From contig JAJDCZ010000024.1 of NCBI GenBank assembly GCA_029260555.1, positions 1 to 64,000 of the forward strand: a DNA stretch of 64,000 nt. The letters run 5' to 3'. The notes under the pieces are model-generated. The model ran no database searches and had not been told where the DNA came from. It was given only the letters and a program-made list of their open reading frames with translations. The translations under genes were made by a program, and so were the position numbers. Positions 26,322-36,169 of the stretch are shown piece by piece; within the stretch, counting starts at the first letter, position 1; each line of letters begins with the position of its first letter. The DNA comes from Phycisphaerales bacterium. GTDB lineage: Bacteria; Planctomycetota; Phycisphaerae; Phycisphaerales; UBA1924.

Positions 26322-27809
26322 ATGAGCACTCGTGTTCTCAGTCATTTTATTGCTGGCAAGGCTGTTGTGGATGCTGGCACGCAGCAGTGGACAAACATGA
26401 ACCCCGCGACTGGCGAGGTGGTTTCGATATTGCCCATGGATTCGATTGCTGCTGCTGATCAGGCGGTCGCAGCTGCGGATGAGGCGTATCCAGCATGGTC
26501 AGCAACGCCTGTGGGCGATCGTGTTCAGCCGTTGTTCAAGTATAAATCAATCCTTGAAGCGAACATTGATGAGCTGGCGGATCTGATCGTAGCTGAGCAT
26601 GGCAAAGCCCGGGCTGAGGCTATCGGATCGGTACGGCGGGGCATTGACTGCATTGAGTTTGCTTGTGGAGCACCGACATTGATGATGGGGCAGACCTTGC
26701 CTCAGATTGCGGTGTCGTCGTCGTTCTGCCGGACAGAGGATGAGGGTGGAGTGCCCATTGATTCGACGGCTGATCGCACGCCGATCGGTGTGTGTGTCGG
26801 AATCACGCCGTTCAACTTCCCGCTGATGGTGCCAATGTGGATGTGGCCAATGGCGGTGGCGTGTGGCAATACCTTTGTGCTTAAACCGTCGGAGAAGGTG
26901 CCATTAAGTTCTGTGCGGGCGTTTGAGTTTGCAGATGAAGCGGGATTCCCCCCCGGGGTGTTGAATCTGGTGCATGGTGGGGCGGATGTTGTGAACCATC
27001 TGATCACACATGACGATGTACGGGCGGTGTCGTTCGTGGGCTCGACCAAAATCGCGAAGCACATTTACCAGACTGCCACGGCTGCAGGCAAGCGGGCTCA
27101 GTGCATGGGTGGCGCCAAGAACTACATGGTGATTATGCCTGATGCCAACCATGAAGCTGCGATTGAAGGCGTGATTGGATCGGTGTTTGGTAACTCCGGC
27201 CAACGCTGCCTGGCGGGTTCCGCGGTGGTGCTGGTGGGCGATGCGGGCGACTGGTTTGTGCCTGCGGTTGTTGAAGCTACAAAGAAGGTTTCGGTCGCAT
27301 CGGGTGAGACAAAGGGTGTGGGTATTGGCCCGGTGATTGATTGTGCCAGCAGGGAACGAATCGCGGGGTATGTTCAAAGGGGCATCGACGAAGGGGCGGA
27401 GATTTTGCTGGACGGGCGTGAAGCATTGATGCCTGAGGGTGATTGTTTCATCGGGCCGACGATCTTTGATCGTGTGACCAGCGACATGGCCATCGCAACC
27501 GATGAAATCTTCGGACCTGTGATGTCGATCATGCGAGCAAGTTCGCTTGATGAAGCGATCGATACAGCCAATACCTCGCCTTATGGCAACATGGGTGTCA
27601 TCTTTACGAGCAGTGGTTACAGCGCGAGGCGCTTTAAAGCTGCGAGTAGAGCGGGGATGATCGGCGTAAATGTCGGCGTGCCTGCACCAATGAGCGTGTT
27701 CCCCTTTGCAGGCTGGGGGCATTCGTTCTATGGCGATCTGCATGCCAATGGCCCGGATGCTGTGCGGTTTTACACCGAATACAAAATCACCGTGACGCGC
27801 TGGTTGTAG
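26322..27809 (+). CDS. mmsA: Methylmalonate/malonate-semialdehyde dehydrogenase (CoA-acylating)
   Basis: Oxidises malonate or methylmalonate semialdehyde with NAD+ and CoA to acetyl-CoA or propionyl-CoA plus CO2. 495 residues of the ALDH superfamily with the catalytic Cys296 in GNSGQRCLAG, the cofactor region GITPFNFPLMVPMWM (typical of the MmsA branch) and VSFVGST. An AAAGGAG-type site (CAAAAGGAGTCGTGTCC) before ATG 26322 fixes the start. It is the first gene of a plus-strand pyrimidine degradation cluster, where it would finish beta-alanine or beta-aminoisobutyrate breakdown after the aminotransferase. Myo-inositol or valine breakdown are other known settings; no iol or valine genes lie nearby. 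Confidence 0.9.
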   Translation: MSTRVLSHFIAGKAVVDAGTQQWTNMNPATGEVVSILPMDSIAAADQAVAAADEAYPAWSATPVGDRVQPLFKYKSILEANIDELADLIVAEHGKARAEAIGSVRRGIDCIEFACGAPTLMMGQTLPQIAVSSSFCRTEDEGGVPIDSTADRTPIGVCVGITPFNFPLMVPMWMWPMAVACGNTFVLKPSEKVPLSSVRAFEFADEAGFPPGVLNLVHGGADVVNHLITHDDVRAVSFVGSTKIAKHIYQTATAAGKRAQCMGGAKNYMVIMPDANHEAAIEGVIGSVFGNSGQRCLAGSAVVLVGDAGDWFVPAVVEATKKVSVASGETKGVGIGPVIDCASRERIAGYVQRGIDEGAEILLDGREALMPEGDCFIGPTIFDRVTSDMAIATDEIFGPVMSIMRASSLDEAIDTANTSPYGNMGVIFTSSGYSARRFKAASRAGMIGVNVGVPAPMSVFPFAGWGHSFYGDLHANGPDAVRFYTEYKITVTRWL

Positions 27810-27913
27810 TACAGTGTGCTGTGGATTTTTGTATTATTGATCAAATACGCACAGCCAACTGGTGAGTGCTTTGATGACTGATGTGTTTGAACGACAAGAC
27901 TGAGAGGTTACTT

Positions 27914-28783
27914 ATGCCCCGCATTACTCGTGCTGCTCTAATTCAGGCGACCAACGCCCTGCCAGGTTCAGATGACCTTGCTGCCATCAAAGAGGCGATG
28001 ATTGAAAAACACATGTCATTGATCGCTGAAGCTGCGGACAAGGGAGCCAATGTGTGTTGCCTGCAGGAGATTTTCTATGGCCCATACTTTTGTGCAGAGC
28101 AGGATGCGCGCTGGTATGAGACGGCTGAACCGATCCCCGATGGACCAACCATCAAACTCATGTGCGAAAAGGCCAAGCAGCATGGAATGGTTATGGTCGT
28201 GCCGATTTATGAAGTGGATATGACCGGCGTGTATTACAACACCGCAGCTGTGATCGACGAGACGGGTCAATACCTCGGCAAATACCGCAAGCACCACATC
28301 CCCCACTGCAACCCCGGGTTCTGGGAGAAGTTCTACTTCAAACCCGGCAACCTGGGGTATCCCGTGTTTCAAACGCGCTATGGCAAGATTGGTGTCTATA
28401 TCTGCTACGACCGGCACTTTCCTGAAGGTGCTCGCGAACTTGGGCTCAACGGAGCCGAGATCGTGTTCAACCCCTCAGCAACGGTGGCAGGTTTGAGTGA
28501 ATACCTCTGGAAACTGGAACAGCCTGCCCATGCGGTAGCCAATCAATACTTTGTCGGCGCGATCAACCGTGTTGGCACTGAAGAGCCTTGGAACATCGGC
28601 GAGTTCTATGGCCAATCGTATTTTTGCAATCCGCGTGGTCAGATGATGGCAGAGGCTAGCCGGGATCAGGATGAAGTGGTCATTGCGGACCTGGATCTGG
28701 ACATGATCCGCGAGGTGCGTGATGTCTGGCAGTTCTTCCGCGACCGCAGACCTGAAAGCTATACACAGATTTGCAAGCCTTAG
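27914..28783 (+). CDS. Beta-ureidopropionase (carbon-nitrogen hydrolase)
   Basis: A 289-residue nitrilase-superfamily amidohydrolase. The catalytic triad is Glu52 (LQEIFYGPYF), Lys126 (KYRKHHIPH) and Cys164 (VYICYDRHFPE). Related enzymes cleave N-carbamoyl-beta-alanine or N-carbamoylputrescine; the dihydropyrimidinase in the same cluster makes N-carbamoyl-beta-alanine the likely substrate, giving beta-alanine, ammonia and CO2. The start at 27914 (MPRITRAALIQ) is the family N-terminus and has GAGAGG upstream; an earlier in-frame ATG at 27881 gives an unlikely 11-residue extension. It lies 104 nt after mmsA. Confidence 0.88.
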   Translation: MPRITRAALIQATNALPGSDDLAAIKEAMIEKHMSLIAEAADKGANVCCLQEIFYGPYFCAEQDARWYETAEPIPDGPTIKLMCEKAKQHGMVMVVPIYEVDMTGVYYNTAAVIDETGQYLGKYRKHHIPHCNPGFWEKFYFKPGNLGYPVFQTRYGKIGVYICYDRHFPEGARELGLNGAEIVFNPSATVAGLSEYLWKLEQPAHAVANQYFVGAINRVGTEEPWNIGEFYGQSYFCNPRGQMMAEASRDQDEVVIADLDLDMIREVRDVWQFFRDRRPESYTQICKP

Positions 28784-28872
28784 TTCTGGAGAATCTGGTC
28801 GCGAAGTATTCGCACCTGTGTGAGATTGATCGAGTGACGCATTGATCAGATTGATCTGTTAGACTCTGCATC

Positions 28873-30330
28873 GTGGAAAACTCACTCACCAACTCTGATC
28901 TTGCACCAGTACCAGCTGACAAGCGCAACTGGTCTGCATGGAATATTGCAGCGTTGTGGATCGGCATGGCGGTGTGCATTCCGACTTATATGCTGGCTGC
29001 GGGGATGATTGCCCAGGGTATGAACTGGTGGCAGGCTGTGGGCACGGTGATGCTTGGCAATCTGATCGTGCTGGTGCCGATGATTCTCAATGGTCATGCG
29101 GGGACGAAGCTGGGGGTGCCGTTCCCGGTTTTGGCGCGTGCCAGCTTTGGGACCACGGGTGCTCATGTTCCAGCGGTCGCGCGCTCGCTGGTCGCGTGTG
29201 GCTGGTTTGGGATTCAGTGCTGGATCGGTGGAGCTGCGATCTATGCAATTCTGGGTACGCTAGGCATTTTTGATCCGGTCAAGGATACGAATCTGTTGCC
29301 CGTGCTGGGGATTACGCTGATCCAGTTTGCGTGTTTTATTGCATTCTGGCTGGTTCATCTGATAATTATTTTGACGGGGATAAACTCGATCAAGTGGCTC
29401 GAAGCATGGGCTGCTCCGTTTTTGATAGCCTCGGGTGTCGCGCTGTTGATCTGGGCACTTCTTAAAGTCGATCATCCAAAAGATCTGTTCAAGAGCAAGT
29501 CCAGCTTTGCATCTGTGGGTGATTTTCTGCGTGTCTTCTTTCCCCAGTTGACAGCGATGGTGGGTTTCTGGGCCACGCTGAGCTTGAACATTCCAGATTT
29601 TACACGCTATTGCAAGGATCAAAAGAGCCAGGCGCTGGGTCAGCTGGCGGGACTGCCCCCCACCATGACGCTGTTCTGTTTCATAGGCATCATCGTTACA
29701 GGCGCTACGGTGCTGATCTATGGCAAAGCGATCTGGGACCCGGTACAGCTTGTCAGCATGATGGGTTCACCCACTATCGTGGTGATCTCGATGGTGGCGC
29801 TGCTTCTGGCGACGCTATCGACAAACCTGGCAGCGAATGTTGTGAGCCCGGCCAATGGGTTTTCCAACATTGCGCCGCAACTGATCAGTTTTCGCACCGG
29901 GGGCATCATCACCTGTCTGATTGGTGTTGCCATCATGCCCTGGAGGCTGATGAATGACATGGGGGCGTACATTTTTACATGGCTGATCGGGTACAGTGCG
30001 CTTTTGGGTCCAATCGCGGGCATCATGCTGTGCGATTATTTTCTGGTTCGCAAAACACAGATCAATACGGACGAACTCTACGAGTCCACAGGGCCATACA
30101 AGGGTGTCAACTGGCGAGCCATGATCGTCCTTGCGGTTTCAATTGCACCAAACCTGCCCGGATTCATTAATGCAGCGACCAGCACTCCGGACAAATCCAG
30201 TTTGATTTTTCCAGCATTCTTTGATTCGATCTACAGCTATGCGTGGTTTGTGGGGGTGGTTATTTCGGTTGTGTTGTACTGGGTGCTGATGATTGGCCAG
30301 GGTGTTCCAAAAAGTGAGCATGCAGGCTAA
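28873..30330 (+). CDS. NCS1-family nucleobase/hydantoin transporter
   Basis: A 485-residue membrane carrier, about 12 transmembrane helices, of the NCS1 family (Mhp1, PucI, uracil and allantoin permeases). Features are NWSAWNIAALWIGMAVCIPTY in helix 1, VPFPVLARASFGTTGAHVPA, WFGIQCWIGGAAIYA (the substrate-site QxWIGG block) and LSLNIPDFTRYCKDQ. Sodium symport is known for the family. Its place between the hydrolase and the aminotransferase suggests that it imports uracil, thymine or their dihydro forms, or a hydantoin; this is inference. Translation starts at a GTG; the first 15 residues form a cytoplasmic tail. Confidence 0.88.
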   Translation: MENSLTNSDLAPVPADKRNWSAWNIAALWIGMAVCIPTYMLAAGMIAQGMNWWQAVGTVMLGNLIVLVPMILNGHAGTKLGVPFPVLARASFGTTGAHVPAVARSLVACGWFGIQCWIGGAAIYAILGTLGIFDPVKDTNLLPVLGITLIQFACFIAFWLVHLIIILTGINSIKWLEAWAAPFLIASGVALLIWALLKVDHPKDLFKSKSSFASVGDFLRVFFPQLTAMVGFWATLSLNIPDFTRYCKDQKSQALGQLAGLPPTMTLFCFIGIIVTGATVLIYGKAIWDPVQLVSMMGSPTIVVISMVALLLATLSTNLAANVVSPANGFSNIAPQLISFRTGGIITCLIGVAIMPWRLMNDMGAYIFTWLIGYSALLGPIAGIMLCDYFLVRKTQINTDELYESTGPYKGVNWRAMIVLAVSIAPNLPGFINAATSTPDKSSLIFPAFFDSIYSYAWFVGVVISVVLYWVLMIGQGVPKSEHAG

Positions 30331-30339
30331 GATAGTGAC

Positions 30340-31704
30340 ATGACGAATCAAGCAACTGCATTACCTGAACTGCCGCCTAGTGATTTTGTACCTGAGCCTT
30401 ATGCGGGGCTGACGCGTGATGAAGTGATCGCGATGCGAGCTGAGCATGTCAACCCTGGTATCCTCGCCTATTACCAGAATCCGGTCATGATTGTGCAAGG
30501 GCATATGCAGTATCTGTTTGATGAAACCGGCAGGCGGTATCTTGATGGGTTTGCGGGGATCGTCACGGTATCCGTCGGGCATTGCCATCCCAGGGTGATT
30601 GCTGCGGTGGACAAGCAGAACAAGACGCTTCAGCACACCACCACGATCTATCTCAATCCAAACATTGCAGCGTTTGCCAAAAAACTCAGTTCGACCTTTC
30701 CCAAAGACTCCAATCTGAGTGTGTGTTATTTTACAAACTCGGGCAGTGAAGCCAACGATCTGGCCATGCTCATGGCGCGGGCGCACACGGGCAACTTTGA
30801 CATGATCGCGTTGCGTAATGCGTATCACGGATTATCGCCGACAGCGATGGGATTGACAGCTCTGCATACCTGGAAGTTCCCCGTGCCTCAGGGCTTTGGG
30901 ATTCATCATGCCAGGTGTCCTGACATGTACCGAGGGCCTTACGATCACAATGATCCACAAGCAGGCGAGAAATATGCTCAAGATGTTGCAGAGGTGATTC
31001 GTTTCAGCACGCCTGGCACGCTTGCTGGGTTCATAGCTGAGCCAATCCAGGGTGTGGGAGGCTCCGTTGAGTTGCCCAGCGGGTATCTCAACAAGGTCTA
31101 TGGCATGGTGAGAGATGCAGGTGGCCTGTGCATTTCTGACGAGGTGCAAACGGGCTTTGGTCGAACCGGCGATCACTTCTGGGGGTTTGAGAGTCAGGGC
31201 GTGACGCCTGACATCGTGACCATGGCCAAGGGGATTGGTAATGGAGCACCGCTGGGAGCAGTGATGACGACGCCTGAGATCGCCAGGGTCATGTCACAGC
31301 GCCTGCACTTTAATACCTTTGGAGGCAACCCGGTTTCCATGGCTCAAGGCATTGCCACGCTTGATGTCATCCTCGAAGAAAATATCCAGCAAAGAGCAAA
31401 GGACATCGGCGCATATCTCAGGCAAGGACTTGACAAGCTCATGTCCCGCCATGATGTTGTTGGCGATGTTCGGGGGCAGGGGCTTATGCTTGGGGTTGAA
31501 CTGGTGGAGGATCGAACCACCAAAGAACCTGCAGCTGCGAAGACTGCTGCGGTGTTTGAAAGGTGCAAGGAACTTGGCTTGTTGATCGGCAAGGGAGGCT
31601 TGTTTGGCAATGTGCTGCGCATCAAGCCTCCGATGTGCCTGACGCGCGAGGACTGTGATTTTCTGTGCAAAGTGATTGATATTGCCTTGGGCGAATGTAC
31701 CTGA
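30340..31704 (+). CDS. Class III omega-aminotransferase (AGXT2-like)
   Basis: A 454-residue PLP enzyme of fold type I, class III. The PLP lysine is Lys297 in [15 protein letters not shown], with [10 protein letters not shown] for the phosphate pocket, the aromatic block NAYHGLSP and [12 protein letters not shown] for cofactor stacking. It resembles alanine-glyoxylate aminotransferase 2, which also acts on beta-alanine and beta-aminoisobutyrate. In this cluster its likely job is beta-alanine (or beta-aminoisobutyrate) plus pyruvate or glyoxylate to malonate semialdehyde (or methylmalonate semialdehyde), feeding MmsA. It is only 9 nt after the transporter gene and clearly in the same operon. 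Confidence 0.88.
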   Translation: MTNQATALPELPPSDFVPEPYAGLTRDEVIAMRAEHVNPGILAYYQNPVMIVQGHMQYLFDETGRRYLDGFAGIVTVSVGHCHPRVIAAVDKQNKTLQHTTTIYLNPNIAAFAKKLSSTFPKDSNLSVCYFTNSGSEANDLAMLMARAHTGNFDMIALRNAYHGLSPTAMGLTALHTWKFPVPQGFGIHHARCPDMYRGPYDHNDPQAGEKYAQDVAEVIRFSTPGTLAGFIAEPIQGVGGSVELPSGYLNKVYGMVRDAGGLCISDEVQTGFGRTGDHFWGFESQGVTPDIVTMAKGIGNGAPLGAVMTTPEIARVMSQRLHFNTFGGNPVSMAQGIATLDVILEENIQQRAKDIGAYLRQGLDKLMSRHDVVGDVRGQGLMLGVELVEDRTTKEPAAAKTAAVFERCKELGLLIGKGGLFGNVLRIKPPMCLTREDCDFLCKVIDIALGECT

Positions 31705-31757
31705 ACCAAAGCACACGGAGTTGGGCAACGCTCTGGCATAAATGAAGGAACCAAACT

Positions 31758-33152
31758 ATGGCACTTCTCATCAAGGGTGGTCGCATCATTACCGCGGCTG
31801 ATGATTACCACGCGGATATCTATTGCGAAAATGAGACCATCACACACATTGAGCCGACGATCGACCCGGCAAGTGTTGGATCAGATGTTGAGTTGGTTGA
31901 TGCAAAGGGCCGGTATGTTTTTCCGGGGTTCATTGATCCGCATGTGCACATTCATCTGCCTTTCATGGGGACCAATGCTCGCGATGACTATGAATCAGCA
32001 TCCAAGGCAGCTCTGGCTGGTGGCACCACGACACTTATCGAGATGATTTGTCCCGGTCCTGATGATGAGCCAATGGCTGCGTTTGAAGAATGGTTCACCA
32101 AGGCGGATGCACTGGCAGCGGTGGACTACTCGTTTCATATGTCGGTGGTGCGGTTTGATGAACTGGCACGCACACAGCTGCGCCAGATTGTGCAAGAACA
32201 AGGTATCGCGTCGTTCAAGGTTTTTCTGGCATACAAGGGCGCTTTGAATCTACCTGACTCGGACTTGTTTGATCTGTTGAGCATGGCTCGAGAACTTGGC
32301 GTGATTACGACAGCACACTGCGAGAATGCCGATGCGATCGACTCAATGCAGCAGCAACTGATTGGCGAAGGAAAAACCGGCCCGGAGTGGCATGAGCCTT
32401 CCAGGCCGATTGCTGTCGAAGCTGAGGGGGTGCATCATTTGTGCACCTTTGCGGAATTGACCGGGGCGCATATATACATCGTGCATACATCGTGTGAGCC
32501 TGCGGTCAAGGCGGCCTTGGATGCGCAGCTACGAGGCGTCAAAGTCTGGGTTGAATGTGTCGCGCCGCATATGATTCTCGACAAGTCTTATGCGGAGCAA
32601 GGTGATTTTGTGGGGGCGAAGTATGTCATGTCGCCGCCGTTGCGTGAGAAGCGTCATCAGGATGTGCTCTGGAACGGGCTGCGGGCACGCACGATCTCAA
32701 CGATTGGCACTGACCATGCACCGTTTGACTTTCAAGGTCAAAAGGGCATGGGCCGGGATGCATTTACGAAAATTCCCAATGGCATTCCATCTGTCCAGGA
32801 GCGTATCGATCTGATTCATCACTTTGGTGTGCTTCAAGGCAGGATTGATCTGAACACCATGGTCGATGCATGCTCAACGCAGGCTGCCCGTTTGTTTGGG
32901 ATGTACCCACGCAAGGGTACAATCGCGGTGGGAAGTGATGCTGATCTGGTGGTCTATAACCCGAACCATGAACACACACTCAGTGTTGAATCGAGCCAGT
33001 CAAAGGTGGATTACAACGCCTATGAAGGGTGGTCGGTAAAAGGCAGAGCGCAAGTGGTGACGGTTCGGGGCAAGGTGCAGGCTCGCGATGGCGAGTTTAC
33101 AGGCGAGATTGGTCGCGGCCAGCTCATCAAACGCAAGCCGACGCATTTTTAG
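31758..33152 (+). CDS. Dihydropyrimidinase (hydantoinase family)
   Basis: Opens the ring of dihydrouracil or dihydrothymine to N-carbamoyl-beta-amino acids. 464 residues, amidohydrolase fold. The metal site has His62 and His64 in FIDPHVHIH, the carboxylated lysine Lys154 in SFKVFLAYKG, a later His in TAHCENAD and in VHTSCEP, and the terminal Asp in GTDHAPF. NGIPSVQERI and GSDADLVVYNP are dihydropyrimidinase signatures. A cytosolic hydantoinase is the main alternative. The gene follows the aminotransferase by 53 nt. It converges with rny 13 nt downstream. Confidence 0.9.
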   Translation: MALLIKGGRIITAADDYHADIYCENETITHIEPTIDPASVGSDVELVDAKGRYVFPGFIDPHVHIHLPFMGTNARDDYESASKAALAGGTTTLIEMICPGPDDEPMAAFEEWFTKADALAAVDYSFHMSVVRFDELARTQLRQIVQEQGIASFKVFLAYKGALNLPDSDLFDLLSMARELGVITTAHCENADAIDSMQQQLIGEGKTGPEWHEPSRPIAVEAEGVHHLCTFAELTGAHIYIVHTSCEPAVKAALDAQLRGVKVWVECVAPHMILDKSYAEQGDFVGAKYVMSPPLREKRHQDVLWNGLRARTISTIGTDHAPFDFQGQKGMGRDAFTKIPNGIPSVQERIDLIHHFGVLQGRIDLNTMVDACSTQAARLFGMYPRKGTIAVGSDADLVVYNPNHEHTLSVESSQSKVDYNAYEGWSVKGRAQVVTVRGKVQARDGEFTGEIGRGQLIKRKPTHF

Positions 33153-33165
33153 AATCAAACCTGCA

Positions 33166-34749
33166 TCACCGTGCGATTTCGATCGCTCTGGTTTCGCGGA
33201 GCACGGTCACACGGATTTCGCCGGGGAATGTCATTTCCTCACTGATGCGTTTGGCGATCTTGTTGGCGATGAGGTGAGCTTCATCATCGTTGGCTTTGGC
33301 TGCATCAAGCATCACACGAACCTCGCGGCCAGCCTGAATCGCGTAGGCTTCGGTGACACCATCGTACGAAGTGGCAATGTCCTGGAGTTCATTGAGTCTC
33401 TGGACATAGCGTTCGAGCGATTCACGCCGAGCACCGGGTCTGGAGCTTGAGACAGCATCGGCAGCCATGACAATCGGGGTGTAGTAGCTTGTGGAGGGGA
33501 TATCAGCGTGATGGCCTCCGATGGCATTGAGGACGGGTTCTTTTTCGCCGTACTGTCGGGCGAAGTCCATGCCTAGGGCGGGATGCGTGCCTTCCATTTC
33601 CTGGTCCATGGCTTTGCCGATATCGTGGAGGAAGCCACATCTTCGAGCGATTTTGCCATTGAGACCGAGCTGACCTGCAATGATCTGCGAGATCATCGCA
33701 ACTTCGATGGAGTGCTTGAGGATATTTTGTCCATAGCTGGTGCGATAGTTGAGTTTGCCCATCGCTTCGACGATCTTGGGATGCACGCCACGGAGATTGA
33801 CTTCAAGCACTGCTTCTTTGCCGAACTTGATGATCTTCTCCTGGACCTCGCCTTGAACCTTATTGACGACTTCTTCGATGCGTGCAGGATGAAGCCTTCC
33901 ATCAGCGACGAGGCGTTCGAGAGATTCCACAGCGATTGCCTGACGGACCTTGTCAAAGCAGGAAACGACGATTACGCCTGGTGTGTCGTCCACGATGATG
34001 TCCACGCCGGTGACCTTTTCAAAGGCTCTGATGTTTCGGCCTTCACGGCCGATGATTCGGCCTTTCATTTCGTCAGAAGGGATGGGGACACTTCGGACTG
34101 TTGATTCAGAAGTATGCTCACTGGCATAGCGCTGGACCGCCATGAGGGTGATTTCACAGGCTTTTTCTTTGGCATCGGTTTCGGCTTCTTCGATGATCCG
34201 CCGAGAAACCTTTGCGACATCCTGACGGCAATCCTGCTCGACGCGATTGAGAACTTCCTGCAGGGCCTGCTCGGGTGTCATGTCAGCCATGCGCAAGAGA
34301 CGGGTTTTGTGCTCCTCAATCAACTGCGCAAGCTCTTCATCCCGGGCTTTGACCTGTTTTTCATTTGTTGCAAGCTCAGTATCGCGTTTGTCCAGAGTGT
34401 TTTCGCGCTGGGTGAGATGCTCTTCGCGGCGGTCCTGGAGATCTTCGCGTTTTGTCAGATGCCTTTCACTTTGATGCAGCTCATCTCGAGCGGTTTTCAT
34501 CTCATCCTCGAACTTTTCTTTTCGTTCAAGGATGGATTTTTCTGCTCCGAGTCGAAACTTCTCAGCTTCGGTCTGAGCTTTATCTCGAGCCTGCTCGATG
34601 ACACTGGCAGCTTGTGCCCGTGCGTTGGCCAGGGTCTTCCCTGTGAACACGCGGTCCAGCATGATGGCAGCGATAAAACCAAGAACAAGAGTGCCTGCAG
34701 CAACCAGGACACCCATCGTGGTCAACTCTGAAAAAACCAAGGCGGGCAT
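33166..34749 (-). CDS. rny: Ribonuclease Y
   Basis: Membrane-anchored endoribonuclease that starts mRNA decay. About 527 residues: an N-terminal TM helix (MGVLVAAGTLVLGFIAAI region), a long coiled coil rich in Glu, Arg and Lys (about 40-185), the KH domain (GRIIGREGRNIRAFE) and an HD domain (HSIEVAMISQIIAGQL with RRCGFLHDIGKAMD, later GGHHADI). These match the known order. The start was set at 34749 because AAGGG lies 9 nt before that ATG; in-frame codons continue upstream to 34842 but without a site. It stands alone and is divergent from the lipoprotein gene. Confident. Confidence 0.9.
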   Translation of the reverse strand: MPALVFSELTTMGVLVAAGTLVLGFIAAIMLDRVFTGKTLANARAQAASVIEQARDKAQTEAEKFRLGAEKSILERKEKFEDEMKTARDELHQSERHLTKREDLQDRREEHLTQRENTLDKRDTELATNEKQVKARDEELAQLIEEHKTRLLRMADMTPEQALQEVLNRVEQDCRQDVAKVSRRIIEEAETDAKEKACEITLMAVQRYASEHTSESTVRSVPIPSDEMKGRIIGREGRNIRAFEKVTGVDIIVDDTPGVIVVSCFDKVRQAIAVESLERLVADGRLHPARIEEVVNKVQGEVQEKIIKFGKEAVLEVNLRGVHPKIVEAMGKLNYRTSYGQNILKHSIEVAMISQIIAGQLGLNGKIARRCGFLHDIGKAMDQEMEGTHPALGMDFARQYGEKEPVLNAIGGHHADIPSTSYYTPIVMAADAVSSSRPGARRESLERYVQRLNELQDIATSYDGVTEAYAIQAGREVRVMLDAAKANDDEAHLIANKIAKRISEEMTFPGEIRVTVLRETRAIEIAR

Positions 34750-35312
34750 AGACGACATCCCTTCGCCATGTGAGATCGGATACGAAGTCCGACCTGCACG
34801 CGCACGCGCCGGGGTACCATCTTCAGGTGTGAGCACCCACACAGAACTTTGCTGTGCGAGTCTGCGAAACCATTTGCCGCTCTCGGCTAAGCGATGAACA
34901 CTCTCTCTGCCCTGCTCCTGAGATTACACACAATCAGAATCAGTTTTTAGCCCCTGATGTGATGTATCTGAATCCTCGTGAAATCGCTTTGATCTGGTTT
35001 ACAATCCACATTCTCGGCCAGTCGCTGCACACAACCAGAACTTGAAGAACTCAGTTCTGAATCATGGGGAGGTCAACTGACAAGCCGCAAACAACCCAAT
35101 GATGGTACGATCCAGCATGTGCTTTTTCGTACCGTATTTATGTCAAACACAATCAGAGCAAAACGAGCCCTGACACAGCATCATAGGCATGGCCCAAGAG
35201 CCGATGCCAACACAAACCGCACACGAAAGCGTAATTTGATCAGGACAGCAGGCTTCTCAGCCGATAAGATCCACCCGAGAAGTCCACTAAATATCATACA
35301 AAGGCCAAACAC
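34750..35312. other. Intergenic region between rny and a lipoprotein gene
   Basis: About 560 bases between divergent genes with no supported gene. A 65-codon frame (35119-35316) overlaps the start of the next gene and is not credible. No promoter was placed with confidence. Sequence is more AT-rich than the flanking genes, as expected for control DNA. Confidence 0.4.
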
Positions 35313-36161
35313 ATGAACGGTTTTTCTGGAAACGACAGCTCTGGACCCTTCATGGCGATCCATCGCGGACTGGTTCTGAAGTTGGTGTGCGTGGGCATGA
35401 TCCTGAGTCTGATGCAAGGATGTACCGCTGCGTCGCGCCCTCAGGCTGCGTTGTCCATTCCGGTAACAAATGTAGAACTCTCAGCAGGTCTGCCAACAGC
35501 TCTGCATGTGGAGAATGCAAAAGGCTCGATCGTTGTGCGTGTGAATCCGTTGCTTCAGGAGCCGACGGTTTATGCGCGATGGAACAACATGACCAAGCCT
35601 CAGCTTGAGCCGGACGAGGATACTCCGCCGAGCATCTGGATCGCTGCTGAAACCGAGGCTGAGGGACGCTATGCGGTATTGCGGGTGCTTGCAGAGCGTC
35701 AGCCTTCTGCGGATCCTGAATCCAGTGTTGATTTGTTTATTACCATGCCTCGATGTGACGGCGTGGTGATTACCAATGCTGGGGGCCGCGTTAAACTCGT
35801 CGGCGTGAGCGGGGCGATTCAAGTTGAATCCGGGTTGAAGTCTGGTCAGGGTGGGACTATTGAAGTTCGTACTGACAATCCCGTCACTGCACCCGTTCTG
35901 CTGAGCACTTCCAAAGGCAACATCAGCCTGCATGTGAGCACCAGTTCAACAGGGCAGTTTAACCTTTCATCAGCACAAGGCAAAAGCACGATGTATGCTC
36001 GCAATAGCAGGATAGAGCAAGTTCACTTTTCACCAACGAGCTGGACGGGCACTTTGAATGCTGGTACCAACCCGGTCAGGCTGCAAACTGGGCGAGGCTC
36101 GATTCGTGTGGTTGTGGTCGATCGTCCTGAGGCGCATACGACATCAATCTTGATGAGATAA
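35313..36161 (+). CDS. DUF4097-like lipoprotein
   Basis: A 282-residue exported protein. A lipobox-like stretch (ILSLMQGC, Cys about residue 37) suggests a lipid anchor. The mature part is made of short beta repeats with turns such as AKGSIVVRV, NAGGRVKLVGVSG, TSKGNISLHV and SAQGKSTMYA, as in DUF4097-type putative adhesins (right-handed beta-helix style). The function of the family is not established. AAAGG upstream of the ATG supports the start, though an internal Met (MAIHRG) would give a more usual signal length. It is convergent with the PilZ-like gene 8 nt downstream. Confidence 0.6.
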   Translation: MNGFSGNDSSGPFMAIHRGLVLKLVCVGMILSLMQGCTAASRPQAALSIPVTNVELSAGLPTALHVENAKGSIVVRVNPLLQEPTVYARWNNMTKPQLEPDEDTPPSIWIAAETEAEGRYAVLRVLAERQPSADPESSVDLFITMPRCDGVVITNAGGRVKLVGVSGAIQVESGLKSGQGGTIEVRTDNPVTAPVLLSTSKGNISLHVSTSSTGQFNLSSAQGKSTMYARNSRIEQVHFSPTSWTGTLNAGTNPVRLQTGRGSIRVVVVDRPEAHTTSILMR

Positions 36162-36169
36162 CAGGCGAC

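Noticed and set aside
26904-27743. Antisense frame over mmsA
   Set aside because: mmsA is complete with its catalytic Cys; the antisense translation is His/Arg-rich and unrelated to any family.
34114-34731. Plus-strand frame over rny (205 codons)
   Set aside because: A shadow of the RNase Y coiled-coil region; hydrophobic translation arises from the repeated Glu/Arg codons of the other strand.
35119-35316. Plus-strand frame before the DUF4097-like gene
   Set aside because: It overlaps the start of the real gene and has no ribosome-binding site; very basic, non-family translation.
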